Source: Macrostomum hystrix
Taxonomy: Eukaryota; Platyhelminthes; Macrostomidae
Length of the DNA stretch: 64,000 nt
NCBI GenBank assembly: GCA_950097015.1
Contig: CATNEN010000003.1
Span: forward strand, 12,367,501 to 12,431,500
Direction: 5' to 3'
In this document: positions 1 through 8,877 of the stretch, piece after piece
Position numbering within the stretch: the first letter of the stretch is position 1
Layout of the letters: each line of letters opens with the position of its first letter
Translations under genes and position numbers: made by a program
The notes under the pieces: model-generated
Databases searched by the model: none
What the model was told of the DNA's origin: nothing
Seen by the model: only the letters and a program-made list of their open reading frames with translations

Positions 1-309
1 CGTAACGGATGTAAACAAACTAAGATCCCAAGTCACTTGCTTCAAGGCAGAACGAGGCAAGTTCTCCAGTTCAATGTTGTCCAGTTGGCCTACGAGCGCA
101 TCGATTTGCGCTTCGTCTACAATTTGCAGGAGTGCATCCACATCAACCATCTCTAAATCGGACACATTTTCTTGCATCAATCGCTCCATTTCATTATCGC
201 GTTCCATTTTTGTTCGGATTTTACTCGTAGTCAAACCAACGATATCACCTTGAGATAAATAAAGAAGGCCAATAGGGTACGTGGCTTCGGATTCCATCTC
301 GCTTTCCAT
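1..309 (-). CDS. Partial N-terminal coding segment, Crypton-derived/ZMYM-like (DUF3504) candidate
   Basis: The minus strand is open from the left edge of the window back to an ATG at 309-307 (103 codons, no stop), and the frame stays open a little further upstream. The product is acidic and probably helical, with many Asp and Glu, and includes the stretch DEAQIDALVGQLDN. It ends at the edge with TWDLSLFTSV, which resembles the start of the SAM-like/core-binding region of DUF3504 proteins (ZMYM2/3/4, KIAA1958, QRICH1), a family derived from Crypton tyrosine recombinases. A related fragment lies at 1944-2176 on the same strand and reads KWALKLFASV at the equivalent place. The start codon is a guess because a Tc1/mariner element begins about 67 bp upstream and may have replaced the true 5' end. 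The family call is inference; the open frame is seen. Confidence 0.4.
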   Translation of the reverse strand, partial: MESEMESEATYPIGLLYLSQGDIVGLTTSKIRTKMERDNEMERLMQENVSDLEMVDVDALLQIVDEAQIDALVGQLDNIELENLPRSALKQVTWDLSLFTSVT

Positions 310-375
310 TTTCTCTGCTGCGTAAAGCTTCTCTATTGCACTCTTTAACAGCACCTTTACGATCGCGCGACTGTA

Positions 376-504
376 TTGATAAAAACTGCAACCAATTTGG
401 CCACGGCTCAGCCTGACGCAGCCGCAGCAATTTTCCATAGACAGCCGCCGCTAGCAGCAACCAATTTGGTAAAAACTGCGAGCTATTTTGCCAGCTTGAA
501 GATA
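376..504 (+). repeat. Left terminal inverted repeat of the Tc1/mariner element
   Basis: Matches the reverse complement of 1734-1861 almost base for base. The repeat contains the short direct sub-repeat GCAACCAATTTGG twice, a layout that could offer two transposase binding sites, as in IR/DR-type Tc1 elements (inference). Confidence 0.85.
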
Positions 505-524
505 TCATTCTTATCATTACTCTG

Positions 525-1575
525 ATGGCGAATCGTGGGCCGCACCAAAAGATAAGTCAGCTGGATCGAGAGCGAATCGTGAGAGCGTACAGGAATGGCG
601 ACGACTGGAGAGAGCTTGGCAGAATGATGGGGATGAAGAAACCGACAGTGAGGAACATCGTGACCACGTATGAACGAACTGGAAGAGTTGGCACTCTGCC
701 AAAAGGAGGAGTGAAGAGGATGGCGCTGACGGAGGCTATGGTGGACACCATTGTTCAATTCGTTGAAGGTCAACCTACTGCGACGCTGCAACAAATGAGA
801 GAGCACCTGCTGCACCAACACAATGACGTTGCCACTGACCACTATCAGTTGTGCTCTGGATGGTCGCCTCATCACCCTGAAGTTGCTGCGCCAGGTACCT
901 GTGAACTGTAACATGCCTGTTACAAAGGAGGCGTGAAGGATGCACGTCGAATGGATGCTGGACGAGGGAAGCCAGGTGAACACCATTTTCATGGACGAGT
1001 TTGGGGTGAACATCTGGACGGCGAGGACTCAAGGCCGCTCTGCGAAGGGGCTCCCAGCTGTGACTGTCGTCAGTGGACAGCCTGGGCAGAATCTCACCAT
1101 CTGCCTGGCCATCTCGCAACTCGGCCTCGTTCACAGCACTTTCGTTGAAGGAGGCTTTAAGAACGAGCACTTCGTGGAATTCCTCTCTGAGATCGATGTT
1201 CTGATGGAAGAGGAGTTTGTGCTACTGTCCGATGGGGCACGCGCTCACCTAGGTGTCCCTGGGATGTCTGAAGGTCATGCTCACCGATTCCTGCCTCCAT
1301 ACTCGCCGTTCATCAACCCGGCGGAGTACGCAGGCTCAGCGCTGAAGGCCAAGCTGAAAAGGCAACTGCAATCACCTGCCATTCAGCGCGAGGTGGCAGA
1401 TACTGGACTGGCTGCTGCAGCAGGTGCGACACTGCATCAGCACAGGATGCGCATTCTGAAGAGAGAAGTGCAGCAAGCACTGAACTGCATCATGCATCAA
1501 CCACTCCCAGACGTACTTCAATCGGTGCTTGAATGCGGAGGACATAATGTTATGAATTCGTGTTCTGACTTCTGA
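525..1575 (+). pseudogene. Tc1/mariner (IS630 superfamily) DDE transposase, frameshifted
   Basis: The N-terminal part (525-911) starts MANRGPHQKISQLDRERIV and carries a helix-turn-helix DNA-binding segment, with TVRNIVTTYERTGRV near residues 41-55. The catalytic part is in another frame (940-1575). It carries the first catalytic Asp in IFMDEFGVNIW, the second in VLLSDGARAH, and the terminal acidic residue in LPPYSPFINPAE. The last two are separated by 30 residues, a little shorter than the 34 usual in Tc1. Two lesions are visible: a frameshift between about 815 and 840, where the downstream frame continues as CALDGRLITLKLLRQVP, and a TGA at 934-936 just before RMHVEWM, probably a decayed CGA Arg codon. 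The copy is therefore inactive as read. The domain assignment is firm; the exact family is not. Confidence 0.85.
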
Positions 1576-1733
1576 CTGAGGACATATTGTTATCATTCTT
1601 AATGTTATGAATTCGTGTTCTGACTTCTGACTGAGGACATATTGTTATCATTCTTTATCGTTATTGTTATGCTATCGCTCCCTATTTCGCTACTGCTGTT
1701 GACAGGGCAGGTCAAAATACAGCAGTGAGCTGC

Positions 1734-1861
1734 TATCTTCAAGCTGGCAAAATAGCTCGCAGTTTTTACCAAATTGGTTGCTGCTAGCAGCGGCTGTCTA
1801 TGGAAAATTGCTGCGGTTGCGTCAGGCTGAGCCGTGGCAAATTGGTTGCAGTTTTTATCAA
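1734..1861 (-). repeat. Right terminal inverted repeat of the Tc1/mariner element
   Basis: Reverse complement of 376-504. It ends in GCAGTTTTTATCAA and borders the DUF3504-like fragment at 1944-2176. Confidence 0.85.
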
Positions 1862-1943
1862 AGAACGTAAAAATGTATATTTACATCGTTAAACTATGTC
1901 TATGGGGAATTCCCACAGGGAATTCCCTTTGGATTCTTGTATT

Positions 1944-2176
1944 TCAATTCCTCAGACGCAGCAGGTGCCGAAAAAGGCCAGCACGGAGGCAGACAAGCGT
2001 CGATGGGGAAAAATACCTTCCATCATGCCGTCTCACGAACGCGTACAGAACGCGCAAGGCAATAGCCGCCTCTTCAATCGAGCAGTTGCTTAGGTCACAT
2101 GTAACACCCTTCTCATGTGTCACAGAGGCAAACAATTTCAGTGCCCACTTCTCAATAGCCGGTATGTATTCTTACA
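1944..2176 (-). pseudogene. DUF3504/Crypton-derived (KIAA1958/ZMYM-like) fragment
   Basis: The minus-strand translation runs from a TAA upstream of EYIPAIEKWALKLFASV through CDLSNCSIEEAAIALRVLYAFVRRHDGRYFSPSTLVCLRAGLFRHLL to a stop at 1944 (quoted in parts below 20 residues: IEKWALKLFASVTHEKG; DLSNCSIEEAAI; VRRHDGRYFSPSTL; CLRAGLFRHLL). The pattern W-x-F, C-S-x-E-E-x, a Y/F-S-P-S-T-L box and R-A-G-x-x-R-H-L is typical of the N-terminal core-binding domain of Crypton-derived tyrosine recombinases. No catalytic domain follows, and the piece is short and stop-bounded, so it is a relic. It is not colinear with the fragment at 1-309, so at least two copies existed here. Confidence 0.5.
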
Positions 2177-2209
2177 ATAACCGCCCGCACAAAGGCATCG
2201 ACCAATAGG

Positions 2210-2402
2210 AATGGCTTTCTGGGGCTAAAATGGCACCCCGAAGTGGGGGCTCTGCCCCACACCCTGTCTCTGACTCTGAAAGTATAGCTTGCGCAAAAAC
2301 GTCTATGGTAACAATAAAATTGATACCCAAGCTTTGTGGGCGTCAATCAAAAATCCTCGGGCGCCCTCTGATTTTCCATTAGCGCCCTTAAAGCATGGGT
2401 AT
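2210..2402. other. Intergenic, nothing recognised
   Basis: Mixed-composition sequence between the Crypton-like relic and the hAT-like element. No coding motif or repeat was found. Confidence 0.4.
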
Positions 2403-2617
2403 TAATGGTAAATTAGCTAGCGGGACAAAATGAAAACCTAAAAGACAAAGCGGGCCGCATTGACTGTAGAAATATGAGATAGGGGAGAGGTGAGACACAG
2501 GAGAGATGAGACCGAGGAGAGACGAGACCTGGGAAACATAAAAGAAGATACTGTAGGTGTTGGAAGGGGCAACGGGCCGGATTTGGGAGCTTCGAGGGCC
2601 GCATCTGGCCCGCGGGC

Positions 2618-2631
2618 CGGAGTTTGCCGAC
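2618..2631. repeat. Target-site duplication of SINE-A copy 1 (left)
   Basis: The 14-mer CGGAGTTTGCCGAC occurs here and again at 3229-3242, exactly flanking the SINE. This fixes the insertion site inside the hAT-like terminus and indicates target-primed retroposition. Confidence 0.85.
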
Positions 2632-3228
2632 TATCTATCTATCTATTTTGCAGGGGGGCCCGGGGTACTTGTCGCACAAGCGACGGAGCGGCACGCCCCC
2701 AGACCGGCGAACTAGGCGCTTTTGCGCCCATCGCGCCGCCTCCCCTGAGCAGGCACCACACACAGCAGCACAGACCAGCCGGGGAGGGCAGGAGGCACCC
2801 AGAATAGGCAGCAGTGTCCCCCACCCCAGCCCCACACGCACAGAGCAGACCAAGCCGGGGCGGAAGGCCGATAAGAAATCAGTCCTCAGGGGGGGGCCGG
2901 GTGATGAGTGTACACTTATCCAATCTCGCTGACGGAAGTCCAGAAAGCGCGCGGCGGTGTACACCCGCCCTCCAGCTACCCCCCGCAAGGTCTCACGCCC
3001 CAGCGCCAACGCACACAACTAACACAACGCAGAACAGGCACACAGAAAGGTAGGAGCGAAGCTATTATTTCAAGCTTTGATTGCACGAAATATGGTGCAC
3101 CTCCGCCGGTCGCTACTGTCCAAACCCTCCAACAAGTCCCGAAATTAATCATGACTTGAAGGGTGAATCAAACTAGCGTCCTTTGGAGTGCGAGGCAGCG
3201 ACGTTAGCCGCTGACCCACTCGCGCCCC
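2632..3228 (-). mobile_element. SINE-A copy 1, tRNA-derived, about 600 bp
   Basis: The 5' end is at 3228 on the minus strand. It has a tRNA-like head (about 3158-3228) with an A-box-like GTGGGTCAGCGGCTAACG and a B-box-like CTAGTTTGATTCACCC. A long GC-rich body without a reading frame follows, and the 3' end is a short TAGA-type simple-repeat tail (plus strand TATCTATCTATCTATTTTGC). It is flanked by a 14-bp target duplication. A close copy lies at 52721-53302 and a diverged one at 10850-11412. No coding capacity is seen; such elements depend on a LINE in trans. Confidence 0.8.
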
Positions 3229-3249
3229 CGGAGTTTGCCGACACCTGCC

Positions 3250-3904
3250 ATAGAACGTCGTCGGAGGCCAATCACCGAGAACGGGGTCTCAAAAAGCAAA
3301 ATTGTACCCCCAAAAAAATTAAGCTGATGTGCAATTAATGCCGCATTGCTTATTTTCTATCCGCTTGCAAGTTGAATCCAGGGCTGGAGGGACAAGAAGT
3401 TGCTAATGTGCTCATTTGTGCTTCTTCGATCTCAGCAGAAAATTGAGAGCTCTTATTAATGTCAGCGTAACAGTATCGCACGAGTGTGCAGTTTGAAATG
3501 CTTCTACGTGTATATATTAGTTTTCTGTGGTCGTTGATATTGCTATTAGAAACACATATTGGTCTGCCCACCAAAAAAAACAAACAATTTTACTTAAAAA
3601 AACAAACGAAACGAAACAAACGAAACGACTTGTTCTCGATCATACATACGGAGTACATATGCGACTAATGAATTTTGAAAAACTGGTTCGAATTGCACGG
3701 AGAGCTTTGTTCAGAGAAATTTCTGGCCACCCTGACGAGCGACCCCGAAACGCGATGAAGGAGCTGAGTAAACAAATGGTCCGCCTTGATAGCGCTAATG
3801 ATATTGTAGTGAAAGTAAAATCACTACAACAGTAAAAAGTAAAATCTTGATGTTGTAGTGACGCTTTCTTTGTCTCAACCAGATGCAGTTTTTGTCTTCC
3901 TTTC
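3250..3904. other. Intergenic spacer downstream of the GT31 gene
   Basis: AT-rich sequence after the hAT/SINE complex. A 59-codon plus-strand frame beginning with ATG at 3659 (MRLMNFEKLVRIARR ...) ends near 3835. It has no recognised motif and lies tail-to-tail with the glycosyltransferase gene. It could be a 3' UTR, a chance frame or a small unknown exon. Confidence 0.3.
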
Positions 3905-5279
3905 TTAGTAGTCCTCCCAGCCCCAGTCGCTGAACCTGGCGATGGCCCGCCACACACGCCGGTGCAGCGATGGCACCACGTTGTTGCCACCGGCGTTGGC
4001 CACTGACATCTGCGCTGCCTCGGGACCCGCCAGTCGCGGGTGCAGCTGCTTGGCGCCCCAGCCGTCCTCCCATTGGATGCGCGGTGCGTTCAGAGCGCTC
4101 GCCAGGTCGCCCGACACGAAAACGTCGTCGATCCAGAACATTCGACGCCACTTGGCGCAATGGTGCAGCTTCTTGATGAGGCCGGCATTCATCACGTAGC
4201 CGTAGCCTTTGCAGTAGTCAGGGTACGTATCGCCTGGGTACTCGTCAAGGGAGACATACCACTTTACTGCCTTATTTCTGATTGGCTTAACGCGACTCAC
4301 CTGTATAAAAATTAGATTGGCAGCTTTATAAGGACCTCAAAATTGGACACTTGCTATAAATTGGAGGCATATGCTCATGACACCAGTGATGATGACGCCA
4401 GTGCAAACTTGCAAATTGAAAGCTCTTAAAACTCGGGAAATCACCTCGCAGTAAAAGAAGTCTCCACTCCTCGAGCCCACGACCTCCCGCAACGACTCCC
4501 GCAGCGTGAACACATTCACTACGACATCGTCGTCGACCTTCATGACGTAGCGAACAGAGCTGCAGCTCTCGGCGATCCACTTCAGTGCGTACAGGTGCTT
4601 GTAGGTGAGGTTCCTGTAGGAGTCGACGAAGTCTGCCTGCACAATGTCCGCTCGAGTGTCACTCTCTCGGCGCAGAGCTTCATCTTGACTCGGTTCGCTA
4701 GTCCTGCCGACGAAGAAGAGCGTCTGTAGACGGTCGCCGCCGATGTTTGTTACGGAGGCCCAGGTGGCTCGGATGAGGTCGCGTCGAGCTCGATTCTGCA
4801 CTGCCGACTGCACGAAGATCAGCAGGAAGATGTCTCCGCGGCACTGAGCTGGTCCAGCGCTGATCAGGAACGGTCGAGGCGTGTGGTCCACTGGCTGACG
4901 GTCCGGACTGCTGTAGTTGGCTTTCCAACAGCGCTGCCGATACTGCAGCGACGCAGACGTTGACAGAGGATGGTTGACTTTGACTATTGATTGGGGATGT
5001 TGGCTGCTGATTTGCTGTTTGGACGGCTCGTGTCTGTCAACAGTGTTCCCAATGGTTTGTAGCCTCCAGTTCGGGTCTCTTGATGCCGGAGTCAGTCTGT
5101 GAATTGTAATAAAAAATCAGTTCAGATTTATTGCTCTCTTGCATGAGTTCATGGTCTTGGGAATGTGTGAGTGTCTACCTGACATTTGTTTTGGCAGGAG
5201 GTTCCGGGCTGCTTGCAGTCGAAAAATTCAGCAACAGAAAGGGCAACAGACAGCTGCAGACAGCTGTTCCCAAGAACAT
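3905..5279 (-). CDS. Beta-1,3-galactosyltransferase-like (GT31) gene, copy A
   Basis: Predicted Golgi type II glycosyltransferase that transfers a sugar from a UDP-sugar in beta-1,3 linkage; the exact donor and acceptor are unknown. Exons on the minus strand are 5179-5279, 4445-5096 and 3905-4300, with GT-AG introns and matching phases, giving 382 aa. Exon 1 encodes a short cytoplasmic start and a signal anchor (MFLGTAVCSCLLPFLLL). Exon 2 carries RDLIRATWAS, LYALKWIAE and the DDD metal-binding motif in YVMKVDDDVVVN. Exon 3 has KWYVSLDEYPGDTYPDYCKG, a GYVMNAG turn and the WIDDVFVSGDLA block equivalent to the family's E/D-D-V-x-x-G. The stop follows DWGWEDY. No lesions are visible. Exons 2-3 and intron 2 are about 99% identical to copy C, while exon 1 and intron 1 are much more diverged. 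Confidence 0.85.
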
Positions 5280-6230
5280 TGCTCGAATATTCCAGTGATA
5301 GTCTTTGACTGAACGAAATCTGAAGCAGCCTGCAGTTCGAGATGGCGCCACGGTGCTCTGAAACCTGAATTATTGAGTCGTGTTGGTTCCCTCACACAAT
5401 CAGCCTTATGCGATGAGTTTTAGTTTTTGTGCAATCATTTTTTGGTGACAGTAAGACCATGAGACAAAGTCCTGTCCATTCTGCTGTCTTTCGAACACAC
5501 ACCCACACAGGCATAGCTTCATCTACCTTGACTTTCATCGTCAGGTCTAATAGTGTACTTTACCGTGCAATTAACTCACGACGGCCAAGCCATCACGACA
5601 CAGAGTGAAGGTGAAACACAGCTACGAGTAAAAATGAAACAGTCAGGCAGATAAACACACCTGTGTGAGTGCTTACCTAATGAATTACGTATCTAGTTTT
5701 GTAGGTGTTTAAAATTTCTTCTGGCTTTGGGTCAGCTATTGTAACTTATTCGAATACTATATACTGCAGCAAAGAGAGCTAATAAAAGTTGACTTGGCAT
5801 ATCTAGGAACCCAATCCTTATCTAAAAGAGCCGAGGCGAATCAGAGATACATAACAAACATTTTCATGCTAATTTACAAGTAAGCATTGCAAATGTCGCT
5901 TCAATACCAAATGAAACTGCATGTAAAGTTAATAATAACAGAAGGCAGACTTCCTGTGACCACAAAAAATTACGCAGTAAAAGACGTTTGCCAAATCATG
6001 ATAAGACTATTCAAATACCCTAAAATTCAACGCCCTGCAGTGTGACATTTTTAGTCAGTTGGGCTGCATTAAGTCAGTATCGGTTTGATTTCGTTTTGCT
6101 TCTGACCGAGTTCGCAGTGTCAGAAATTAATTTCTATATTTTACTTGAAAATAAACTTTATTTTATCTAATCAGTTAAAAAAATGATTTTTAGATTTGCA
6201 AATCAATTATATCGTATCAAATTTTATCCG
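5280..6230. other. Upstream/intergenic region of GT31 copy A
   Basis: The first about 80 bp include a short match to the region upstream of copy C (a GTGGCGCCATC-type motif in the sense direction), which may be 5' UTR or promoter. The rest is AT-rich and I see no feature in it. Confidence 0.35.
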
Positions 6231-6404
6231 AAGGCCGTGTATGGCTGGTACCCATTAATTCTGGTACCCATTGAACAGCTCCAGGCAATGCAGATTATAG
6301 TGTGTTGCTACAGGACACAATATTTACCAATGGAGTCGGGAGTCGAACCCCCGACCTTCAAGCAGAGAGTTCGACCCTCTAACCACTGGGCTACAGCCCC
6401 TGTA
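6231..6404 (-). mobile_element. SINE-B copy 1, tRNA-derived
   Basis: The tRNA-like head on the minus strand (about 6325-6404) has an A box TGTAGCCCAGTGGTTAGAG and a B box GGGGGTTCGACTCCCG, followed by a body containing an ACCCATT..CAATGGGTACCAG block. Related copies are at 20831-21020 (minus) and 49986-50195 (plus). The central region recalls the conserved central domains of widespread animal SINEs (inference). It is not a functional tRNA: stem pairing is broken and the same body follows the head in every copy. Confidence 0.75.
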
Positions 6405-6851
6405 TTCTTTAAAAGAACTGTGCTTTTCCATAAATGTAGTTTGTGGATTAAGCACTAATTAAACATGAATTGATATATTTCGCTTTCTTTAAAATTCTTT
6501 AGGTAACGACTTTCTGTAGATTAATAAACGAGGAACGCATGTTCTAGTTACATTTGTGAGTTAAAAATTAAAAAACAAAATAGCGTGGATAAAATAATAT
6601 TTTTCATATGGTGCCACAGTGCAAAAAGTGATAGGTGTAAGTGTCGTTGACTATAGTTCCAATACCAGTCAAGTTGTCAATCGATGTTTCTTCCGCACTT
6701 CAGAGCTTCGTGTTCCAGCAATTGTCTTCGTCAGCAGCTGTTGCATAACGCGGCTGCAAATATTTATAGGGTGTACTTGAGTGATGATCAACGATGCTGG
6801 CAGTAGTTCACTTTTTGATTGATTCACAATCCGTTATTATTAACAGCTATT
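6405..6851. other. Intergenic, nothing recognised
   Basis: AT-rich sequence leading into the first minisatellite of the chimeric locus. No coding or repeat feature was found. Confidence 0.35.
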
Positions 6852-7200
6852 TCCCTGACACCCAGTTCCCTGACACCCACTATCCCTGACACCCACTATC
6901 CCTGACACCCACTATCCCTGACACCCACTATCCCTGACACTCACTATCCCTGACATTCACTATCCCTGACACCCACTATCCCTGACACCCACTTTCCCTG
7001 AAACCCACTATCCCTGACACCCACTATCCCTGACACCCACTATCCCTGACACTCACTATCCCTGACATTCACTATCCCTGACACCCACTATCCTTGACAC
7101 CCACTATCCCTGACACCCACTATCCCTGACACCCACTTTCCCTGAAACCCACTATCCCTGACACCCACTATCCCTGACATCCACTATCCTGACACTCACT
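6852..7200. repeat. Minisatellite, 16-bp unit (CACTATCCCTGACACC)
   Basis: About 21 head-to-tail units with point variants (CACTTTCCCTGAAACC, CATTCACTAT). The reverse strand of the unit contains GTGTCAG, a heptamer shared with five other arrays in this window. Confidence 0.9.
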
Positions 7201-7258
7201 CCTTGAGATGGGGTGTCACTCACTGGGAATGGGATGTCACTCCTTAGGATGACTCAAA

Positions 7259-7400
7259 TCGACTTAAGAACCGACTCAAAATTGACTTAAGAACCGACTC
7301 AAAATTGACTTAAGAACCGACTCAAAATTGACTTAAGAACCGACTCAAAATTGACTTAAGAACCGACTCAAAATTGACTTAAGAACCGACTCAGAATCGA
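7259..7400. repeat. Minisatellite, 23-bp unit (GACTTAAGAACCGACTCAAAATT)
   Basis: About six units lying 30-40 bp beyond the splice donor of the SLC5-like exon at 7429-7688, so it would sit at the start of that gene's next intron. The unit holds the palindrome CTTAAG. Confidence 0.85.
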
Positions 7401-7428
7401 CCAAGAAAACAACGATTGGCGGCCTCAC

Positions 7429-7688
7429 CTTGACTGAGAGCCAGTGAGGGAGCATAGATAACAATGCCCATGTAGAGTACCATCTGGACGCAGAAGCTGA
7501 TGGAGCCGGCGATTTGAACGGACTTGTGAAACCTCAGAACCTCAGCCTCAGATACTGATAGGAGGTGTTCACTCTCAGCCGATGGAACACCGGAATGAAG
7601 ATTTCGTTTGCAGCCAGGATGACAAAGAAATAAGATACGCCAATCCAGACGTACTGCGTCCCGTACACGTAGATCTCAGATGGTGTGC
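7429..7688 (-). pseudogene. SLC5-family (sodium-coupled solute transporter) exon fragment
   Basis: The minus-strand exon, with acceptor CCACCCACAG and donor GTGAGG, translates as TPSEIYVYGTQYVWIGVSY, then FFVILAANEIFIPVFHRL, then YQYLRLRF. After an out-of-frame join it continues HKSVQIAGSISFCVQMVLY and MGIVIYAPSLALSQ. This matches the TM2-TM3 region of SLC5 transporters (SMCT/SMVT type). An 8-base tandem duplication (TGAGGTTC) breaks the frame and creates TGA just after LRLRF. Removing it in thought restores phase, so the lesion is recent or an assembly error. No other SLC5 exon is in the window, so it is an isolated fragment. Confidence 0.7.
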
Positions 7689-7696
7689 CTGTGGGT

Positions 7697-8235
7697 GGAG
7701 TAGATACAGAGAGTGAGAGTAGATACAGAGAGACTGAGAGTAGATACAGAGAGACTGAGAGTAGATGCAGAGAGAGTGAGAATAGATGCAGAGAGAGTGA
7801 GAGTAGATGCAGAGAGACTGAGAGTAGATACAGAGAGTGAGAGTAGATGCAGAGAGAGTGAGAGTAGATGCAGAGAGACTGAGAGTAGATACAGAGAGAC
7901 TGAGAGTAGATGCAGAGAGAGTGAGAATAGATGCAGAGAGACTGAGAGTAGATACAGAGTGGCTGAGAGTAGATACAGAGAGACTGAGAGTAGATACAGA
8001 GAGAGTGAGAGTAGATGCAGAGAGAGTGAGAGTAGATACCAAGAGAGTGAGAGTAGATACAGAGAGACTGAGAGTAGATGCAGAGAGAGTGAGAGTAGAT
8101 GCAGAGAGAGTGAGAGTAGATACAGAGAGAGTGAGAGTAGATACAGAGAGAGTGAGAGTAGATACAGAGAGAGTGAGAGTAGATACAGAGAGAGTGAGAG
8201 TTGATACAGAGAGAGTGAGAGTATCTACTCTCAGA
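7697..8235. repeat. Minisatellite, 21-bp unit (AGATACAGAGAGAGTGAGAGT)
   Basis: About 25 units, purine-rich on the plus strand. The array joins the broken GT31 exon (8240-8588) to the SLC5-like exon. The unit length is a multiple of three, so long open frames run through it on both strands; they are artefacts of the repeat. On the minus strand each unit gives a pyrimidine tract ending in CTCTCAG, a good match to a 3' splice site. Confidence 0.9.
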
Positions 8236-8239
8236 CGCC

Positions 8240-8588
8240 AGACACGCCGGTGCAGCGATGGCACCACGTTGTTGCCGCCGGCGTTGGCCACCGACATCTG
8301 CGCTGCCTCGGGACCCGCCAGTCGCGGGTGCAGCTGCTTGGCGCCCCAGCCGTCCTCCCATTGGATGCGCGGTGCGTTCAGAGCGCTCGCCAGGTCGCCC
8401 GACACGAAAACGTCGTCGATCCAGAACATTCGTCGCCACTTGGCGCAATGGTGCAGCTTCTTGATGAGGCCGGCATTCATGACGTAGCCGTAGCCTTTGC
8501 AGTAGTTCGGGTACGTATCGCCTGGGTACTCGTCAAAGGAGACATACCACTTAATTTCCATATTTATGATTGGCTTAACGCGACTCAC
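8240..8588 (-). pseudogene. GT31 last-exon fragment, copy B
   Basis: Starts at a GTGAGTCGCGTTAAGCC acceptor junction like exon 3 of copies A and C and encodes VSRVKPI, KWYVSFDEYPGDTYPNYCKG, the WIDDVFVSGDLASALN block and NNVVPSLHRRVWR. The homology then stops abruptly at the 21-bp minisatellite. Exons 1 and 2 are absent. The first third differs from copies A and C, but from about NAGLIKKLHHC onward it is nearly identical to them, suggesting gene conversion. It reads in frame into the repeat, so a chimeric transcript is possible, but no functional product is supported. Confidence 0.8.
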
Positions 8589-8589
8589 C

Positions 8590-8877
8590 TGTTTAAAATT
8601 CTGTACACTGTTTACAAAAACTTGTTGTTATGAAATAGACAAAGACAAACAGAAAACAAGCAGAAATTGTGATCGTAGTGACAGTATAGCAACCTGTCTA
8701 CATGTACTTTTGCATGAGCTGCTTTTAGCTGCCAGTTAGCCTGTCCTGTCCTATAAAATTTCGCAGAATAGGTCGACCATGTGCTATTTTTAGCAACTGA
8801 CCCTCTTCTAAGTCATATAGAGCCTTCTGATCGTTCCTCTTACGTCCAAATTTTATGGCCTCTTACGTCCTCTTACG
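8590..8877. other. Intergenic, nothing recognised
   Basis: Follows the intron-like sequence upstream of the copy B exon. It has no match to intron 2 of copies A and C beyond the acceptor, and no feature was found. Confidence 0.35.

Larger units (their letters stand above)
376..1861 (+). mobile_element. Tc1/mariner-type DNA transposon, degenerate
   Basis: A cut-and-paste transposon bounded by inverted repeats at 376-504 and 1734-1861, about 129 bp long and nearly identical. The outer ends read TTGATAAAAACTGCAACC inward on each side. A DDE transposase pseudogene fills the middle (525-1575). A TA dinucleotide sits at 380-381 and at the mirrored position on the right, so the true end may lie just inside TTGA; the target duplication could not be settled. 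A 55-bp direct duplication (1546-1600 and 1601-1655) lies just after the transposase. The element separates two fragments of a DUF3504-like coding sequence. Inverted repeats of this length are long for Tc1 and closer to those of some IR/DR families. Confidence 0.85.
2403..3250 (-). mobile_element. hAT-like non-autonomous element with SINE insert
   Basis: The right end reads GGAGTTTGCCGACACCTG, the reverse complement of a hAT-type terminus (CAGG-x-GTCGGCAAACTCC). Next to it are GGCCCGCGGGCC-like and GAGGGCCGCATCTGGCC motifs found in the same order at 14366-14445. The left portion (GCTAGCGGGAC ... GGGCCGCATTGACTGTAG) matches, reversed, the terminal piece at 9990-10113. The interior (about 2475-2545) contains a few units resembling, in reverse complement, the 30-bp repeat of the 14.4-17.8 kb array (GAGATAGGGGAGAGGTGAGAC and similar). 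A tRNA-derived SINE (2632-3228) is inserted near the right end. The left boundary is approximate, and no clear 8-bp target duplication was established. Confidence 0.55.

Noticed and set aside
2635-3018. 127-codon minus-strand frame
   Set aside because: Lies within the GC-rich body of SINE-A and is not conserved as protein in the other copies (frame changes).
4698-4928. Alternative frame across the GT31 exon
   Set aside because: Shadow of the GT31 coding frame; the same shadow appears in copy C.
6325-6404. Possible tRNA gene
   Set aside because: A and B boxes are present, but the same body follows the head in three copies and the stems do not pair well; it is a SINE head.
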